NCBI GenBank assembly: GCA_011033025.1
Contig: WFMF01000590.1
Location: 1-64,000, forward strand
Direction: 5' to 3'
DNA from: Beroe forskalii
Lineage: Eukaryota > Ctenophora > Nuda > Beroida > Beroidae
DNA: 64,000 bases
The notes beneath the pieces were generated by a model. That model was given only the letters and a program-made list of their open reading frames with translations. It had not been told where the DNA came from and ran no database searches. The translations under genes were made by a program, and so were the position numbers. Positions 13,101 through 22,899 of the stretch are shown one piece after another (the first letter of the stretch is position 1; every line of letters begins with the position of its first letter).

Positions 13101-16100
13101 CCTATAACAAGTAGTTGCTTCATCTAAGGTGAGCCTTTTTGCTAATGATACTTGAGTTTCTAAACAGAATGGCAAATGCCTGCCTTGAAGACTGCTTGCT
13201 GCTCCAAGCTGATCTGTACAGGATCCTAAAATGGTCACGAAGAAATAACATGCTAATATGGAACTCCACAAGGAAACGTTTGAACTCTTTACTGTACAAA
13301 ATCATCTACTCTTCATTATGTAAAAGCTATAAGTTTAAACTCGTTCGTTGCTGAAACCTTGTGCTACGAAATTTCCAATGAAGTACTACTCGGTCCAGTC
13401 GAAACCTCAGAGATCTCAAAGTTCTTGTATCAAGTGATCTCAGTTGTTCTAGGCACATTGGAAATACAGGGTAAAAAGCTAGAAGCTCTTTGTCCTGGGT
13501 GGTACGGTCTATGTACTTAAAACTCGTGACATGACTTAACTTATGTTGACTCTCCAAAAAGCTAGAAGTCCCTAGTGAGGAGCACTCTGTTGCCCACTTG
13601 GAACCCATGCAAAGATACTGAAACCCAGCCCTTAGAGGGGTTACAGAGAACGTTAACTGGTTGCATAGGGGGTCTAAAGCATCACAACTCTTGGGAATGG
13701 CTTGCACAACTGAACCTCATGTCACTGCAGCACAGGCGGGAACCCTATGTCATTTTGATGATGTGGAAGATCCTCCACAAAGTTGTCTCAAACTGTTTTG
13801 ACATCACGTTCAAAACAACATCAAGACCTGGTTCTGTAGCTATCATTCCTCCACTGTCGAAGTCAAGCTCTCCAGCAGATCATACACAATAGGTATGTAT
13901 AACAGATCTTTTTCAGTCCAAGGGGCGAAATTTTGAAACAAGGTGCCAGTAGAATGTAGATTGTAGATACAAAAGTTACAAAATAGTTTGAATCGTTAGA
14001 AATTGCATTGTAGAAATTCATTGCTTTGATGCCTGCAACCAGAAAACCCTTCAGTCTCTGGTTACAGCTGCAGCTGTTCGAACTCAGACTAGGTACACAA
14101 CATCAACCTTGAGGTGGTCGAACATCTGATGGCCCTTCTGACTGACAGATAAACTTCACCAGTGACTCAGTGAATGTACAGTGAGGATATGACGTTTAAA
14201 CTGTATGAAAAATAGAACAGAACTCTGAAGTTAGTCAAATGGGAAGTTTAGTTGGAGCAGATCGATAATGGAGCCCTAAAATGGGGTTCTAGCCCATAAC
14301 TCATTTTCAGAGCATTTCACTATTTCGTATGAAAACATGATGACTGTGTTTTGTTTGAGCTATGAATAAAGGCTGTGCGACTTTCCTAAGCCATGATATG
14401 ATATTTGACCAAATTATGAGTCCTGAGAGCCCAAAAATGGGTTTTTGGGCCATTAACTCATTTCCTGAGCAATTTAAGAGCATATGTTTATTAGCAAGTC
14501 GTATATAAACACGATGATTGCGATTCGTTTGAGGTATTAACGAAGTCTGTACGACCTTTCTAAGCCGAAATATGATAATTGCCCAAATTATGAGTTGCGA
14601 GAGCCCAAAAAATGGGTTTTTGGCCCATAACTCATTTCCTGAGAATTTTAGAGCATATGTTTATTAACAAGTCGTATATAAACACGATGATTGCGATTCG
14701 TTTGAGGTATTAACGAAGTCTGTACGACCTTTCTAAGCCGAAATATGATAATTGCCCAAATTATGAGTCGCAAGAGCCCAAAAAATGGGTTTTTGGCCCA
14801 TAACTCATTTCCTGAGCATTTGAGCCCAAAAATGGGTTTTTGGCCCATAACTCATTTCCTGAGCATTTTAAAGCATATGTTTATTAACAAGTCGTATATA
14901 AACATGATGATTGCGATTCGTTTGAGCTAAGAACGAAGTCTGTGCGACCTTCCTAAGCCAAGATATGGAATTTCAGTTCGTGCGATAACTGGAAAAAGGG
15001 CGTGGCCCAAAAATGGGGCGAGCCCCATCTGAAAAAGTTGTCTCCCGGACTTTTTTCGTTCTACATGGTCTAAAGAAGGTATAACAAGTGTCCATAGAAC
15101 TCTAACAATTTTTGCAGATTTCATCCAATATATGTGCATAACTTACCAGACTATTATTCTCACATCACAGTGGCAATGAAAGGGTCGTATGAAAGTATAC
15201 CAATGACCCCCTGCTGACCCCCTGCTGACCCCCTACTGACCCCCTACTGACCCCCTGCTGACCCCCTGCTGACCCCTTACTGACCCCCTGGTGAACCCCT
15301 ACTGACCCCCTGGTGACCCCCTGGTGAACCCCTACTGACCCCCTACTGACCCCCTGCTGACCCCCTGCTGACCCCCTACTGACCCCCTGGTGAACCCCGA
15401 CCCCTGGTGAACCCCTACTGACCCCCTACTACTGACCCCTACTGACCACTTCCTGATCATAATTCTAACATATATCATGAATGTTTTAAAAGCATTTAAA
15501 ATAGCACTCAGCCTTATAATGACGCTTTTATTGGTCAATTACCACTCGATCAAGGCACCCTAAACGCACGCTCAAAACATAAACGAGTCAGTTATATTTT
15601 TCATGTTCGTTATGTTATTCTGTTATTCAAGTCAGTCAAATAAGTCAGGACAGTCACGTTAGTCAAGTTATTCAAGTCATTCATGTCGGTTCTGTCAGTC
15701 AGGTCAGTCAGGTCGGTCAAGTTGGTCAAGTTAGTCAAGCCAAATTAGTCAAGCCATGACTGACATGACTGACATGACTGACATGACTGACATGACTGAC
15801 ATGACTGACATGACTGACATGACTGACATGACTGACATGACTGACATGACTGACATGACTGACATGACTGACATGACTGACATGACTGACATGACTGACA
15901 TGACTGACATGACTGACATGACTGACATGACTGACATGACTGACATGACTGACATGACTGACATGACTGACATGACTGACATGACTGTCATGGCTGATAT
16001 GACTGACATGACTGTCATGAATGACATGACTGTCATGACTGACATGACTGTCATGACTGACATGACCGACCTTACTGACCTGACTGACAGAACTGACTTG

Positions 16101-19100
16101 AATGACTTGAATAACTTAACTAACGTGACTGTCCTGACTTATTTGACTGACTTGAATAACAGAATAACATAACGAACATGAAAAATATAACTGACCTGTT
16201 TATGTTTTGAGCGTGCGTTTAGGGTGCCTTGATCGAGTGGCAATTGACCAATAAAGCGTCATTATAAGGCTGAGTGCTATTTTAAATGCTTTTAAAACAT
16301 TCATGATATTTGTTAGAATTATGATCAGAAGAAGTAGGGGTCAGTAGGGGGTCAGTAGGGGTTCACCAGGGTCTACCAGGGGTCAGCAGGGGTCAGCAGG
16401 GGTCAGCAGGGGGTCAGTAGGGGGTCAGTAGGGGGGGTTCACCAGGGGTCACCAGGGGGTCAGTAGGGGTTCACCAGGGGGTCAGTAGGGGGTCAGTAGG
16501 GGGTCAGCAGGGGGTCAGTAGGGGGTCAGCTGGGGGTCAGTAGGGGGTCAGCAGGGGGTCATTGGTATACTTTCATACGACCAATGAAAGGGCCCTAATA
16601 AGCCAATAACGTGTAACTTTGTCACTTTGTGTCAGGTGCAGCGTGGAGGAGGTGGCACGGAACCTGATGAGTATGACTTACAACAGCACTCTCGGAGAGC
16701 AGATGTCTTTGAAGGAACTAGTAAAACTGCTCCTCAAGAGGGAGGACATATCCCCACGAACTGTCAAGTGAGTCTTTCTAATTGGGGCCCAGACCCCACC
16801 CGTAGTCAATTGAGATTGAACACTCGCCCTGTCGAAATATTTGCTCTCTTATAATTCTCCTGATAAAATCAATGTTACATGGTTTATTTCTGATTTCAGG
16901 GTGCTGCTTGACATTTTGGTGGATAAGAACGTACCGTCGCATGAACTGAATGCTGCTGCCCTGGTCTTATCAATGGTTGCTAGGTAACTCAACCTCACTA
17001 TTTCATTGGAGATTTCACTGAATCGAATATCGATTTCCCGGATATTATTCTATCAATGATAGCCGATAGGTATCGCAAATAAATCGTAGATTTGTATTTT
17101 GTTATTTTATATGAGCCTGAGCCTGTCTGCTTAATCAGTTACGTAGGGTTTTAAGGCCAATCAAACCTCGAAGTCACTATTTCTTAGAGTGATACAATGA
17201 AATACAACTATTGGAGGTCATTTTTAAATTTCAGTGAGGATCACACGCTGGTTACTCAGAACATGACTTTGCTTGTCACTGCTGGTTTCAACGGAGACTG
17301 CCAACTTGCTAAGAACACCTGCATCTTGCTCCAGCAGGGGGTCCCTGACAGAAAGGTATGTCTAAACTTGTGAATTTGTAAATTTAGTCGATCCGATTCT
17401 CGACTTTGACATAGATTTTGTTCTCTTTTAAGAGAACAACAAGAACAGAAATAAGGTTTTTAGCTCTATCCCTCTGACTTCTCCCATAACAATTGTTCGT
17501 GATGTCATACTACAACCCTACATTCCCTCTCAGAAGTCTGAAGAAGAGCCTGAGCGTCTGGAAGAGTCCCACAGACTGGTGTCCACGCTCTCAGATAAGC
17601 TCCTCTCAACATTCGATGATCCGGCAGTTGATTGGGTGGGTCTGGCTAACGAGGCTGTCAAGACGATCTTCTGTCTGTGTGAGGTGCCTGACTCTATCCT
17701 GAGAGATCTGGTTAACAAACTGCTGACAAGGACCTTCCCTCCACGGCAGGGGGACTTGCTGGACAACATGGAGGAGGGGGTCAACGAGACTCCCAACAAC
17801 GTGAGTACCTAGAGTTTAGAGGGGTGAAAACGTTAGTAGAGGGAGTAGGGAGGTGGATTTCAGGTGGTGGAGGAAGGGTTGGTGTCAGAGGGACATGTTG
17901 AACTCCTGCATGCGCGGCTTTTTCATGCGCTGCGTAGTAGCTAGTCGAGCGAGGCTCTCTGGCTGTTAATAACAGGCAGTGAGGGTGCGACATGAATATC
18001 AAATTATTGAATATGACATATTAACTCTAACTATCTGCAGCCGTTAGCTGGATTGCACATCTACAGATTGCTGTCCATCCTTGGACAGACAGCTTTGTCC
18101 ACCTTGGTCTACCTCGATACCTGTCTTCTGGACGAACTGAAACGTCGAGCTGGAGTCAGGGCACAGATGGAGGTCAGTGGATAACCGTCATTATACCCCA
18201 TTATACTTATTGCATTGATAACAGACAGTTTTAGTGCCTCTCTAGTGCTGCAAGACTCAATTCACACTGAGTCAAATGTGTGCGCGGTGTCTTTTTAAAG
18301 GAGGCAAACACTGTTGATGTAACTCCTACAGTTTCAAATATTGAAACATGAGGAGGGGAGAGACTTACCTTCCTAAACTGTGATTTTGTTAACAACCAAG
18401 TCGCTCTTCTCAGGAAGAGAAGAGAGGAGGTGAGAGACTGATTCCCTCTAACCTGTGAATCATCAGCGGTTACAGGTGTAACAAGTCTCTCTTCTCTCAG
18501 GAAGAGAAGCGAGAACAGCGCCTCACTGGGAGAGCTTCAGACAAGGCTCTGAATGAGAGTACTGTAGTGGATGCAGCAGAGGAGGAACTAGGACTTCAGG
18601 GAGCCACAGCCGACGACGCAGAGATAGAGCACATCAGACAGGTACTGATATAGCCATTATAGGAGGCCAAATTATATCGAAGAGTCAAAAAAGGTCCCCT
18701 AATAAGTAGGTCAACAAACTGTTAGATGGGGTAACTTTGGTTTGATAAAGAGGATGATAGGGTTTGCTCCAATGATTTAGCAGCTCATGCACCCATCCCC
18801 ATTCCCCAGGTTCTAGAGAAGGAGGTAGTGACGGGTCCTGGATTCCTGGCCTCCTTCGCCCCTCTCCTCTCCCACATCTGCTCCTCCCCCCAACTCTACC
18901 CCTGTCACAGAATCCAGAACGCTGCTGTCCTGACTCTCTGCAAGTTCATGCTCGTCAGTTCGAGTCTCTGTGAGGATCACATTCAGCTGCTATTTACTCT
19001 GCTGGAGAAGAGTAGTGACGAAAAGACGAGGTGTAACATCATGATACTCCTCCATGATCTTATCATCAGGTAACATCATGATTAAGAGTTGGAGGGATGC

Positions 19101-20809
19101 TTCTGGTGAAGAAGCTGTATTACTTATAGCCTCAGAAGTTATTCCCATTGTTTCTCAATGCCCAGTTAACGTACCACTTGACCCTCTCTCTTGTCCTGCT
19201 AGGTTCCCCAACCTCCTGGTGAACTGGACGGGAAAGATCTACTTGACCCGCCTCCATTTCTAGGTTCCCCAACCTCCTGGTGAACTGGACGGGTAAGATC
19301 TACGCGCGGCTCAGCGACTCCTCCTCCAAAGTACGCTCTACGACAGTGCGCGTACTGACAAACCTGATCCTGAACGACATGGTGAAAGTTAAGGGCAACA
19401 TATCAGAGTTAGCGGGATGCTTGGAAGACGAGGACCCCAAGATCCGGTCTCTCACTAAGCTGTTCTTTGCAGAACTCAGCAGGAAAGCTAATGCTATTTA
19501 CAACGTTATGGCGGACATCATCAGTCATCTGTCTGACCCGGACACTGGTAGGAGCAAGGAACAGTTCCAGAGGATCATGAAGTATCTGTTTGAGTTCATT
19601 GATAAGGACAAACAGGCAGAGTCGCTCGTCGAGAAGCTGTGTCACAGGTAAGCGGTTCTTACGTGCGCGGCTTTTTAGTTCCCCATTGGCGGGTTTTACA
19701 TGTGCGACTCACAGTCACTGCCTGTGATTAGTCATTGTATAACGCCAGTGAGCCACATCATTAATTATACGTAATTAATTACCCTCTTCTTTATTGTTTA
19801 ATTTCACAGGTTCTGACATACACGGAAGCGTATAAGGCCTCACGGTTCGTAGGATGAGGAAGGTATCCTCAAGGTAAGAAGCTACGCGATGTGATTATAA
19901 TCTTGTAATAATTCAGTCTGGCTCGTGATCAATGTATACCCTGCCATTCTGCTATCACAGGTTCTGAAGGTATCCTAACAATTTCCCCTCCCCAGGTTCC
20001 GTGCTACGCGGTGTGACTAAGTCAATTGGTCAGTTGGTGTGATGGTATTCAGTCTGGCTCGTGATCGAAAGATCCCGGGTTCGATACCATTCCCTCTGAG
20101 CGTAGGTTGAAATTTCACACACCTCCCACTGGTTCGTACGAAGGTATCCTAACAATTTCCCCTCCCCAGGTTCCGAGCTACGCGGTGTGACAGACAATGG
20201 CACGATCTCTCCTTCTGCCTGACCCTGCTTCCCTACTCCGAGAAGAGCATTAAGAAGTTAGCTGACAACATCGCCTGCTACCACGACAAGTTAGCAGATC
20301 TGGAGGTGTATGAGAACTTCTCTGCTATCCTGGAGAAGGCTCGGAAGAGTGTGAAGGTGGAGGATCTGCTGAACGATCTGGAGTTGAAGCTGAGGTTCTG
20401 TCACAACAAGGCGGGAGGAGAAGAAGGGGAGGCGCCCACAGACGAGATAATGTCGCAGATGAAGGACTTGCTGATCAAAGCGCCCCCGCCCCCTAAAGCA
20501 GCAGGTAAGGGGAGGGGTAAGAAGAAGAAGAAAGCATCAGAAAGTGAGGAGGAGGAGAAACACTCCCCTGTGAGGAGAGCTAAACGTCCCCCTCCCCGAG
20601 CAGCAAGGAAAAGACGGCAGTGTTCGGAGGAGAGTGAGGACAGTGACGATGACTTGGAGTTACCTACTGTGGTGAACAGTGAGGATGATTCTGAGGAGGA
20701 GTTTGAGGCGAGTGTGAGGAGGGGAGGGAGGAAGAAGAAGGGAGGAATGCCTCCTCCTCCTCCCTCGTCTAACAGGAGGAATACCTCCACCAGGACTCGT
20801 AGGAACTGA
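4199..20809 (+). CDS. NCAPD2: Condensin I non-SMC subunit D2, 20 coding exons
   Basis: HEAT-repeat subunit of condensin I, which compacts mitotic chromosomes. Exons: 4199-4410, 6372-6522, 6740-6820, 7330-7478, 8668-8785, 8954-9156, 9576-9754, 9919-10057, 10220-10391, 10795-11035, 11242-11387, 16636-16767, 16900-16983, 17235-17355, 17534-17800, 18041-18172, 18501-18641, 18810-19069, 19264-19647, 20170-20809. About 1317 aa against 1401 in human. Diagnostic matches: YFDTFFSVL (human HFDTIYSIL), HLNAMQ, CCYKLLEN, RYNHSL, HLDGDSYTMRN, EEELGLQGATADDAE, then RFPNLLVNWTGKIYARL, NDMVKVKG and NAIYNVMADIISHLSDP in the Cnd1 core. The tail is Pro/Lys/Glu-rich with a possible CDK site (HSPVRR). Exon phases agree throughout except for three small slips: one base short near 7400, two short (or one extra) near 11021, one extra near 11286. 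Intron 11 is 5.2 kb and full of repeats. Several junctions have tandem decoy copies (see findings). Confidence 0.93.
4476..6116. mobile_element. 1.64-kb inverted-repeat element with GGTACC minisatellite core
   Basis: Inserted into the 34-bp donor repeat of NCAPD2 intron 1. TGTTTT lies on both sides (4470-4475 and 6117-6122) and looks like a 6-bp target duplication. The ends are inverted repeats, GGGGGGGGTAACCCCATAAA on the left and the complement of GGGGGGGGCCAACCCCCATA on the right. A block of about 80 bases with GTGGATATCGAAAAA near its middle occurs as a direct repeat near each end (about 4485-4563 and 6024-6105). Between them lie about 30 copies of a ~40-bp unit. No transposase frame; superfamily unknown. 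Confidence 0.72.
4624..5870. repeat. ~40-bp minisatellite with palindromic ATGGTACCAT
   Basis: About 30 imperfect units of roughly 40 bases. Each carries the palindrome ATGGTACCAT followed by a T-run, GTTGANGATTTT and a CCCTTTTCTGAA-like stretch. Long frames reading MVPFQK on the minus strand are products of the repeat, not genes. Confidence 0.9.
7045..7312. repeat. CCATGG palindromic minisatellite plus ATCT microsatellite
   Basis: In NCAPD2 intron 3. Imperfect units of about 35 bases with GTTACCATGGTAAC and ATAATCCCATG, six or seven copies over 7045-7262, then a run of ATCT at about 7283-7312 just upstream of exon 4. Confidence 0.75.
7605..7686 (+). tRNA. tRNA-Ser(CGA): tRNA-Ser (anticodon CGA)
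   Basis: A complete 82-nt cytosolic type II tRNA in NCAPD2 intron 4, same strand as the host gene. The acceptor stem GCGTTTG/CAAACGC pairs perfectly. The anticodon arm is TTTGA-CTCGAAA-TCAAA, with anticodon CGA at 7638-7640. It has the long variable arm typical of serine tRNAs (GGGC...GCCC), the T arm GCAGG-TTCGAAT-CCTGC and discriminator G at 7686. No intron. TTTT at 7689-7692 is a normal Pol III terminator. It should read UCG codons. Confidence 0.95.
9488..9553 (+). repeat. tRNA-like fragment (SINE head or tRNA pseudogene)
   Basis: In NCAPD2 intron 6. Shows A-box-like TGGTGAAATGG and B-box-like GGTTCGATTCC with GGCTCGGGATCGAAAGATCC between them. The body by eye is nearest an arginine tRNA, but the D arm is shortened and the anticodon stem does not pair well, so it is not a working tRNA. 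A related sequence is at 20034-20094. Confidence 0.45.
10562..10837 (+). repeat. Six 46-bp copies of the NCAPD2 exon 10 acceptor junction
   Basis: Units start at 10562, 10608, 10654, 10700, 10746 and 10792 (exactly 46 bases each, nearly identical). Each contains a pyrimidine-rich CAACACTCC followed by CAG|GTGAGGCTTC, so every unit offers both an acceptor-like CAG and a donor-like CAG|GTGAGG at the same point. Exon 10 is taken to start at 10795, in the last unit. From any earlier unit the same frame meets TGA at the next junction, because 46 is not a multiple of three. Confidence 0.88.
11405..12205. repeat. ~175-bp satellite array, left copy
   Basis: In NCAPD2 intron 11. Degenerate units of about 175 bases with CCATAACTCATTTCCTGAGC, TTTATTAACAAGTCGTATAT and GATTGCGATTCGTTTGA. 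The array ends in a unique block (about 11996-12176) with GGGCGTGGCCCAA and TTGTCTCCCGGACTTTTTTC. The same array and block recur at 14205-15160 in the same orientation. Non-coding. Confidence 0.75.
12395..14150 (+). mobile_element. LINE reverse-transcriptase relic (Jockey/CR1-like)
   Basis: In NCAPD2 intron 11, sense strand. Recognisable reverse-transcriptase pieces in order: DSINMDYAKGFDKVDFE (matching LDYAKAFDKVDH), then SGVPQGS at about 12755-12775, FANDT in place of the catalytic FADDT near 13137, and a long C-terminal part with LEGLQRTLTGCIGGLKH, LNLMSLQHRRE and MMWKILHKVV (13635-13790). The ending (SFSVQG-like to an LIP-like segment near 14030) is also LINE-typical. Frame changes and stops break it many times and there is no endonuclease part, so it is an old 5'-truncated copy. 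A SINE sits inside it. Confidence 0.88.
12842..13112 (-). mobile_element. tRNA-derived SINE inside the LINE
   Basis: Read on the minus strand it has a tRNA-like head with an A-box-like TGATCAGTGTTG and a good B box GTTCGAATCCCGG (near 13030-13045), then a unique body ending in a GCGAATAAAGTATGG segment. It separates the SGVPQGS part of the LINE from the FANDT part. CTATACA before and CTATAACA after may be a worn target duplication, which would make the SINE younger than the LINE. Confidence 0.65.
14205..15160. repeat. ~175-bp satellite array, right copy
   Basis: Second direct copy of the array at 11405-12205, with at least four units and the same ~180-base terminal block (about 14936-15117), nearly identical to the left one. 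Together the copies bracket the LINE relic. Confidence 0.75.
15183..16582. mobile_element. 1.4-kb fold-back element with 8-bp target duplication
   Basis: In NCAPD2 intron 11. Ends are perfect inverted repeats GGTCGTATGAAAGTATACC / GGTATACTTTCATACGACC, flanked by the direct repeat AATGAAAG (15175-15182 and 16583-16590). The arms continue inverted for about 570 bases: outer TGACCCCCTAC minisatellite (15208-15450; complement 16330-16560), then a unique inverted segment containing AGGGTGCCTTGATCGAGTGG, then the centre. The centre (15756-16070) is about 35 copies of a 9-bp GACATGACT repeat. No transposase. An 8-bp duplication fits hAT and a few other superfamilies, but the GGTCG terminus is not the usual hAT CAG. 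Confidence 0.88.
15756..16070. repeat. 9-bp GACATGACT minisatellite
   Basis: Near-perfect tandem array forming the centre of the fold-back element at 15183-16582. Open frames of MTDMTD on the plus strand and MSVMSV on the minus strand are by-products of the repeat. Confidence 0.95.
19203..19263 (+). repeat. 61-bp decoy copy of the start of NCAPD2 exon 19
   Basis: The first ~45 bases of exon 19 with its TAG|GTTCCCCAACC acceptor occur twice, 61 bases apart (19203 and 19264). Read from the first acceptor the frame runs about 20 codons to a TAG that is itself the acceptor of the second copy. The second acceptor is therefore taken as the real one; use of the first would give a premature stop. Confidence 0.82.
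19967..20169 (+). repeat. 174-bp decoy copy of the NCAPD2 exon 20 acceptor region
   Basis: AAGGTATCCTAACAATTTCC and CCTCCCCAG|GTTCCG occur at 19967-20000 and again at 20141-20174, exactly 174 bases apart. The first copy reads FRATRCD and then stops (TAA). The second, with GAGCTACG in place of GTGCTACG, continues into exon 20. A tRNA-like fragment sits between them. Confidence 0.8.
20034..20094 (+). repeat. tRNA-like fragment
   Basis: Related to 9488-9553: A-box-like TGGTGTGATGG, CTGGCTCGTGATCGAAAGAT and B-box-like GGTTCGATACC. A third scrap of the same sequence is at about 19912-19950. Likely tRNA-derived repeat debris rather than a tRNA gene. Confidence 0.42.
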
Positions 20810-20879
20810 GGGAGATGTAGACTTAGTCAACAAGTGTTATCTGCAATGTTATCTGCAGACTGTCCATAACGGTGATAAA

Positions 20880-20885
20880 AATAAA
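20880..20885 (+). terminator. NCAPD2 poly(A) signal
   Basis: AATAAA, 71 bases after the NCAPD2 stop codon at 20807-20809. Confidence 0.6.
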
Positions 20886-21729
20886 ATGCGAACTCTGCGA
20901 TGCTATGCCTTAGCGTGGCGCGAAATTTGCGCGGATTGGCAATGGTTCATTGAAAATTTTTTAGTTACTATCATACTCTTTCAACTTAAATTTCATGATG
21001 CTTGATAAATTAGGCAAGATAAATAAGGCAAGATAAATTGTATTAAAACGCTTTTTACAGCATTAACAAATATTCATCATTGACAAGTTAAAATGTAAAA
21101 TAGCTAGGACTTTGATATTTAATGTTCTCTCTCGATTAATTTGTTCGTTAGAATATTTTCTGATATTTCGTTTGTCAAATTTGCATCAATTTGATAGCTC
21201 TTGGTTAACTATTTCATTGTCCGTACTTCGTACCAGGTCTCAGCTGCAGGTGAAGGCAAGTTGTGTGTGCTTCCTGGGAAGTTATAATCCGAAGGGCAGC
21301 GGTCTCACACACTCACAATACAGCAACATGTTCCTTTCAATCTGACTAAACCCCACCCATATTTTACATCTTTGAGTACTCCAGTCACACCTGTGGGACT
21401 TAAGCTTATGATATGTGCGACAATGCGACATTTCACCCTCTGTCAAATAATGCGACATTTTAACCTCTGTAATGTGCGACAATGCGACACTTCACCCTCT
21501 GTCATATAGTGCGGCAATGCACCCCGATGCAACTTATAGCCTATCTCATCCCTTCTGCCGCTTCTATTCCTAATTACTCTTCTCGTGCACAAGTCCTGCT
21601 CATTACTGATGATAGTCTGACCATTTCAAGCACTAATGTTTAATATCCGTGTTGGCTGGAGCACGCTGGGATTAATTGCACTCCGCGGCACAATGCATAT
21701 CATAAACTCATTTTGGTTACCGTCCGTTT
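20886..21729. other. Spacer with short degenerate tandem repeat
   Basis: No gene seen. Around 21415-21520 a GTGCGACAATGCGACA(T/C)TTCACCCTCTGTCA-like unit recurs about three times. The rest is AT-rich. Confidence 0.5.
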
Positions 21730-21733
21730 TTAA

Positions 21734-22755
21734 GGGGGGGGGGTTCAAGCCAAATTTTTGGGAAAACACGTTTCTGAGATAACGGTTGACCCAAAAGGTA
21801 TACCCCGTGGGCCAACTTTTTGGCCAGGTTTGGTACCCCCAGACCCACTGGCGCCGCCGTGGCGCCATGCCCAAATATGGGCACAAAATGGGCATATTTT
21901 TCCAAAAGCAACTTGGGCGGGATTTGAGGTGTGCAATCGATAGATAATGGTCCCCTGAGTTACCATAAAAAATTTGAAGTCGATATCTCAAAAAATGGCT
22001 GAGTTATGGCCGAAAAACGTATGCCCATATATGGGCATACGCACGTCGCGCAAGCCAATTCTGGCCCATAACTTGGCCAAATATCGATATTTTTGAATGA
22101 AACCAACTTAATTCGATAAATAGCGTTGAATTACGTATTCTCTGCAAGTTTGGGCTTGATTGCTGCTAAAATGGCGATTTGAGGTCCAAAAAACCTCTAA
22201 AAAACCACAAAATTGCCATTTTCTCAGTTCGCGTTTTTTCCAAAGTGCACTTTACTCAAACGCTTATAACTTCGGCTACGATTGATATTTTTGCATAATT
22301 CTTTTTTTACGTGAAACTAGACTAAATTCCTCAGAAACAAATAGAGCCGGATTTTTGATTTAGGCCTCCAAAAATTTTTGGCGCCACGTGCGCCAAATTT
22401 TTGCCAAAAATTTGGCGCACGTGGCGCCAAAAATTTTGGCCAAGTTATGGGCCAGAATTGGCTTGCGAGACGCGCGTATGCCCATATATGGGCATACGTT
22501 TTTCGGCCATAACTCAGCCATTTTTTGAGATATCGACTTCAAATTTTTTACGGTAACTCAGGGGACCATTACCTATCGATTGCACTTCTCAAATCCCGCC
22601 CAAGTTGCTTTTGAAAAAATATGCCCATTTCGTGCCCATATTTGGGCATGGCGCCACGGCGGCGCCAGGGTTGTACCAAACCTGGCCAAAAGTTGGCCCA
22701 CAGGGTATACCTTTTGGGTCAACCGTTATCTCGTGTTTTCCCAAAAAGGAACCCC
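21734..22755. mobile_element. 1.02-kb palindromic element flanked by TTAA
   Basis: TTAA stands at 21730-21733 and 22756-22759. Inside, the ends start GGGG and finish CCCC and the arms (about 21734-22080 and 22437-22755) are inverted copies of each other, sharing GGGAAAACACG, GATAACGGTTGACCCAAAAG and CCGCCCAAGTTGCTTTTG (or complements). The arms contain further palindromes such as TATGCCCATATATGGGCATA. The middle holds a perfect 33-bp inverted repeat with a one-base spacer (22371-22437). TTAA targets are used by piggyBac and Kolobok; no transposase is present. Confidence 0.85.
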
Positions 22756-22899
22756 TTAAAGTTGCAGCGTTTTTCTAGGCCATTCCTCCGCAATGCCTTC
22801 TCCTTCTCTCGTCTCATATCAGGTGTGTAGTTGAATTGAATAATTGTAGAAGAGCAGCTGTATTTTCCATGAGTAATTGTAGAATAGCTGTTGTTTCCA

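Noticed and set aside
15749-16172. Long open frames of MTDMTD and MSVMSV repeats on both strands
   Set aside because: They are translations of a perfect 9-bp minisatellite, which is open in several frames by composition. They lie inside a fold-back element in an intron.
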